Of a stretch of 21,266 bases of DNA, positions 20,316-21,266 are shown one piece after another. The stretch spans positions 1-21,266 of the forward strand of contig CALGGJ010000092.1 in the NCBI GenBank assembly GCA_937915745.1, written 5' to 3'. How positions within the stretch are numbered: the first letter of the stretch is position 1; each line of letters opens with the position of its first letter. The notes below the pieces were generated by a model, which saw nothing but the letters and a program-made list of their open reading frames with translations, had not been told where the DNA came from and made no database searches. The position numbers and the translations under genes were made by a program. This DNA is from an uncultured Prevotellaceae bacterium (GTDB lineage Bacteria > Bacteroidota > Bacteroidia > Bacteroidales > Bacteroidaceae).

Positions 20316-20762
20316 ATGGAATTATATAATTTAAAACCAGCTGAAGGCTCCACACACAACAGCAAGCGCGTTGGTAGAGGGTATGGCTCTGGCAAGGGAC
20401 GTACATCAACCAGGGGACACAAGGGAGCTAAGGCTCGCTCTGGTTACAAGAAGAAAATAGGATTTGAAGGTGGACAGATGCCACTGCAACGCCGAGTTCC
20501 TAAGTTCGGATTCAAGAACATCAACAGAGTTGAGTACAAAGCTATCAACCTTAGCACTATTCAGGCGCTTGTCGAAAGCAAGGGACTGGAGAAAGTGGGA
20601 GTTGAAGACCTCATCGCTGCTGGATTCGTAAACAAGCACCAGCTTGTGAAAATCCTTGGCAATGGTGAACTCAACGCCAAGATCGACGTTCAGGCTCATG
20701 CATTCTCTAAGTCTGCTGAGGCTGCAATCACAGAAAAAGGTGGTAATGCTGTAAAATTGTAG
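20316..20762 (+). CDS. rplO: 50S ribosomal protein L15 (uL15)
   Basis: A 148-residue late-assembly protein. 'LKPAEGSTHNSKRVGRGYGS' with the following Gly/Lys/Arg-rich segment and 'FEGGQMPLQRRVPKFGFKN' are diagnostic. Standard length. Its TAG stop lies 4 nt before the secY ATG. Confidence 0.98.
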   Translation: MELYNLKPAEGSTHNSKRVGRGYGSGKGRTSTRGHKGAKARSGYKKKIGFEGGQMPLQRRVPKFGFKNINRVEYKAINLSTIQALVESKGLEKVGVEDLIAAGFVNKHQLVKILGNGELNAKIDVQAHAFSKSAEAAITEKGGNAVKL

Positions 20763-20766
20763 AATA

Positions 20767-21266
20767 ATGGCAAAATTCGGTAAAATTAGTAATTGGAAGC
20801 TGGTAAAGACCTTCAAGAACATCTGGCATATTGAAGACCTACGCTCAAGAATACTCATCACAATGGGATTCATCTGCGTATATCTCTTCGGATGTCAGAT
20901 TGTATTGCCAGGTATCGACCGTACACACCTGGCCGGTCTGCAGCAGCAAACAAGCGAGGGACTTATGTCGCTCCTCAATATGTTCACCGGTGGTGCGTTC
21001 GAGAAAGCATCTATATTCGGACTGGGAATCATGCCCTACATCTCTGCGTCTATCGTTATGCAGTTGCTTGGCATTGCAGTTCCCTACTTCCAGAAGATGC
21101 AGAGAGAAGGTGAGAGCGGAAGAAGAAAGATGAACCAATACACTCGTTACCTCACTATCTTCATCCTACTCATACAAGGACCATCATACCTCATCAACCT
21201 CAACATGCAGACGCAAGGACAGGCTCTTTATGAGGGACTCAGCTGGACTACTTTCTCAATCAGCTC
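20767..21266 (+). CDS. secY: Preprotein translocase subunit SecY (5' part)
   Basis: The first 166 codons of the Sec channel subunit, cut by the end of the window. The cytoplasmic start 'FKNIWHIEDLRSRILITMGF' leads into transmembrane helix 1 (about 29-49). The plug/TM2 region 'LLNMFTGGAFEKASIFGLGIMPYISAS' is given here by its key parts Gly-Gly-Ala-Phe and 'GLGIMPYISASIV'. TM3 lies near residues 126-146. This is the standard position at the end of the spc cluster. Confidence 0.97.
   Translation, partial: MAKFGKISNWKLVKTFKNIWHIEDLRSRILITMGFICVYLFGCQIVLPGIDRTHLAGLQQQTSEGLMSLLNMFTGGAFEKASIFGLGIMPYISASIVMQLLGIAVPYFQKMQREGESGRRKMNQYTRYLTIFILLIQGPSYLINLNMQTQGQALYEGLSWTTFSIS

Overview
The window looks like a chromosomal segment of a Bacteroidales bacterium, most probably Prevotella or a close relative. 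Several features point there. Promoters fit the Bacteroidetes pattern (TTG, about 19-20 bp, then TAnnTTTG). The leading genes have A-rich leaders without a Shine-Dalgarno sequence. An HU-like gene is followed by a 'smalltalk'-type micro-gene, a DUF3467 gene lies just before rpsL, and the str and S10 ribosomal clusters are joined without tuf. I assign no species.

Positions 1-5200 are accessory in character. On the minus strand lie a large secreted modular surface protein (176-2599) and, just upstream of it, a probable small lipoprotein (2657-2929) whose reading frame contains a run of nine G. Next comes a minus-strand four-helix-bundle gene (3180-3854). It is flanked on both sides by same-orientation arrays of a 9-bp unit, ACTAGTNNN (3104-3184 and 3993-4130). 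This gene-plus-arrays module is the most unusual thing in the window. On the plus strand follow an HU-like DNA-binding protein (4344-4856) with its own promoter, a 37-residue smalltalk-type peptide (4875-4988), and a long inverted repeat (5038-5104).

Positions 5200-7910 hold a full-length DsbD-type transmembrane reductase whose interdomain linker is an expanded Pro/Ala/Ser tract, then a DUF3467 protein. Between DUF3467 and rpsL lie two interlocked inverted repeats (7939-7978), a promoter (8106-8113) and a leader of about 125 nt.

From 8244 to the end runs one unbroken plus-strand translation cluster: rpsL, rpsG, fusA, rpsJ, rplC, rplD, rplW, rplB, rpsS, rplV, rpsC, rplP, rpmC, rpsQ, rplN, rplX, rplE, rpsN, rpsH, rplF, rplR, rpsE, rpmD, rplO and the 5' part of secY. 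Gene order is canonical and gaps are mostly 2-60 nt. Two junctions overlap (rplC/rplD by 1 nt, rplX/rplE by 4 nt). The larger gaps (rpsL-rpsG 133 nt, fusA-rpsJ 91 nt, rpsG-fusA 72 nt, rpsN-rpsH 52 nt) are where regulation or processing is most likely. The cluster supplies ribosomal proteins, EF-G and the start of the Sec translocon as one co-regulated unit. No tRNA, rRNA, transposase or CRISPR array was seen.
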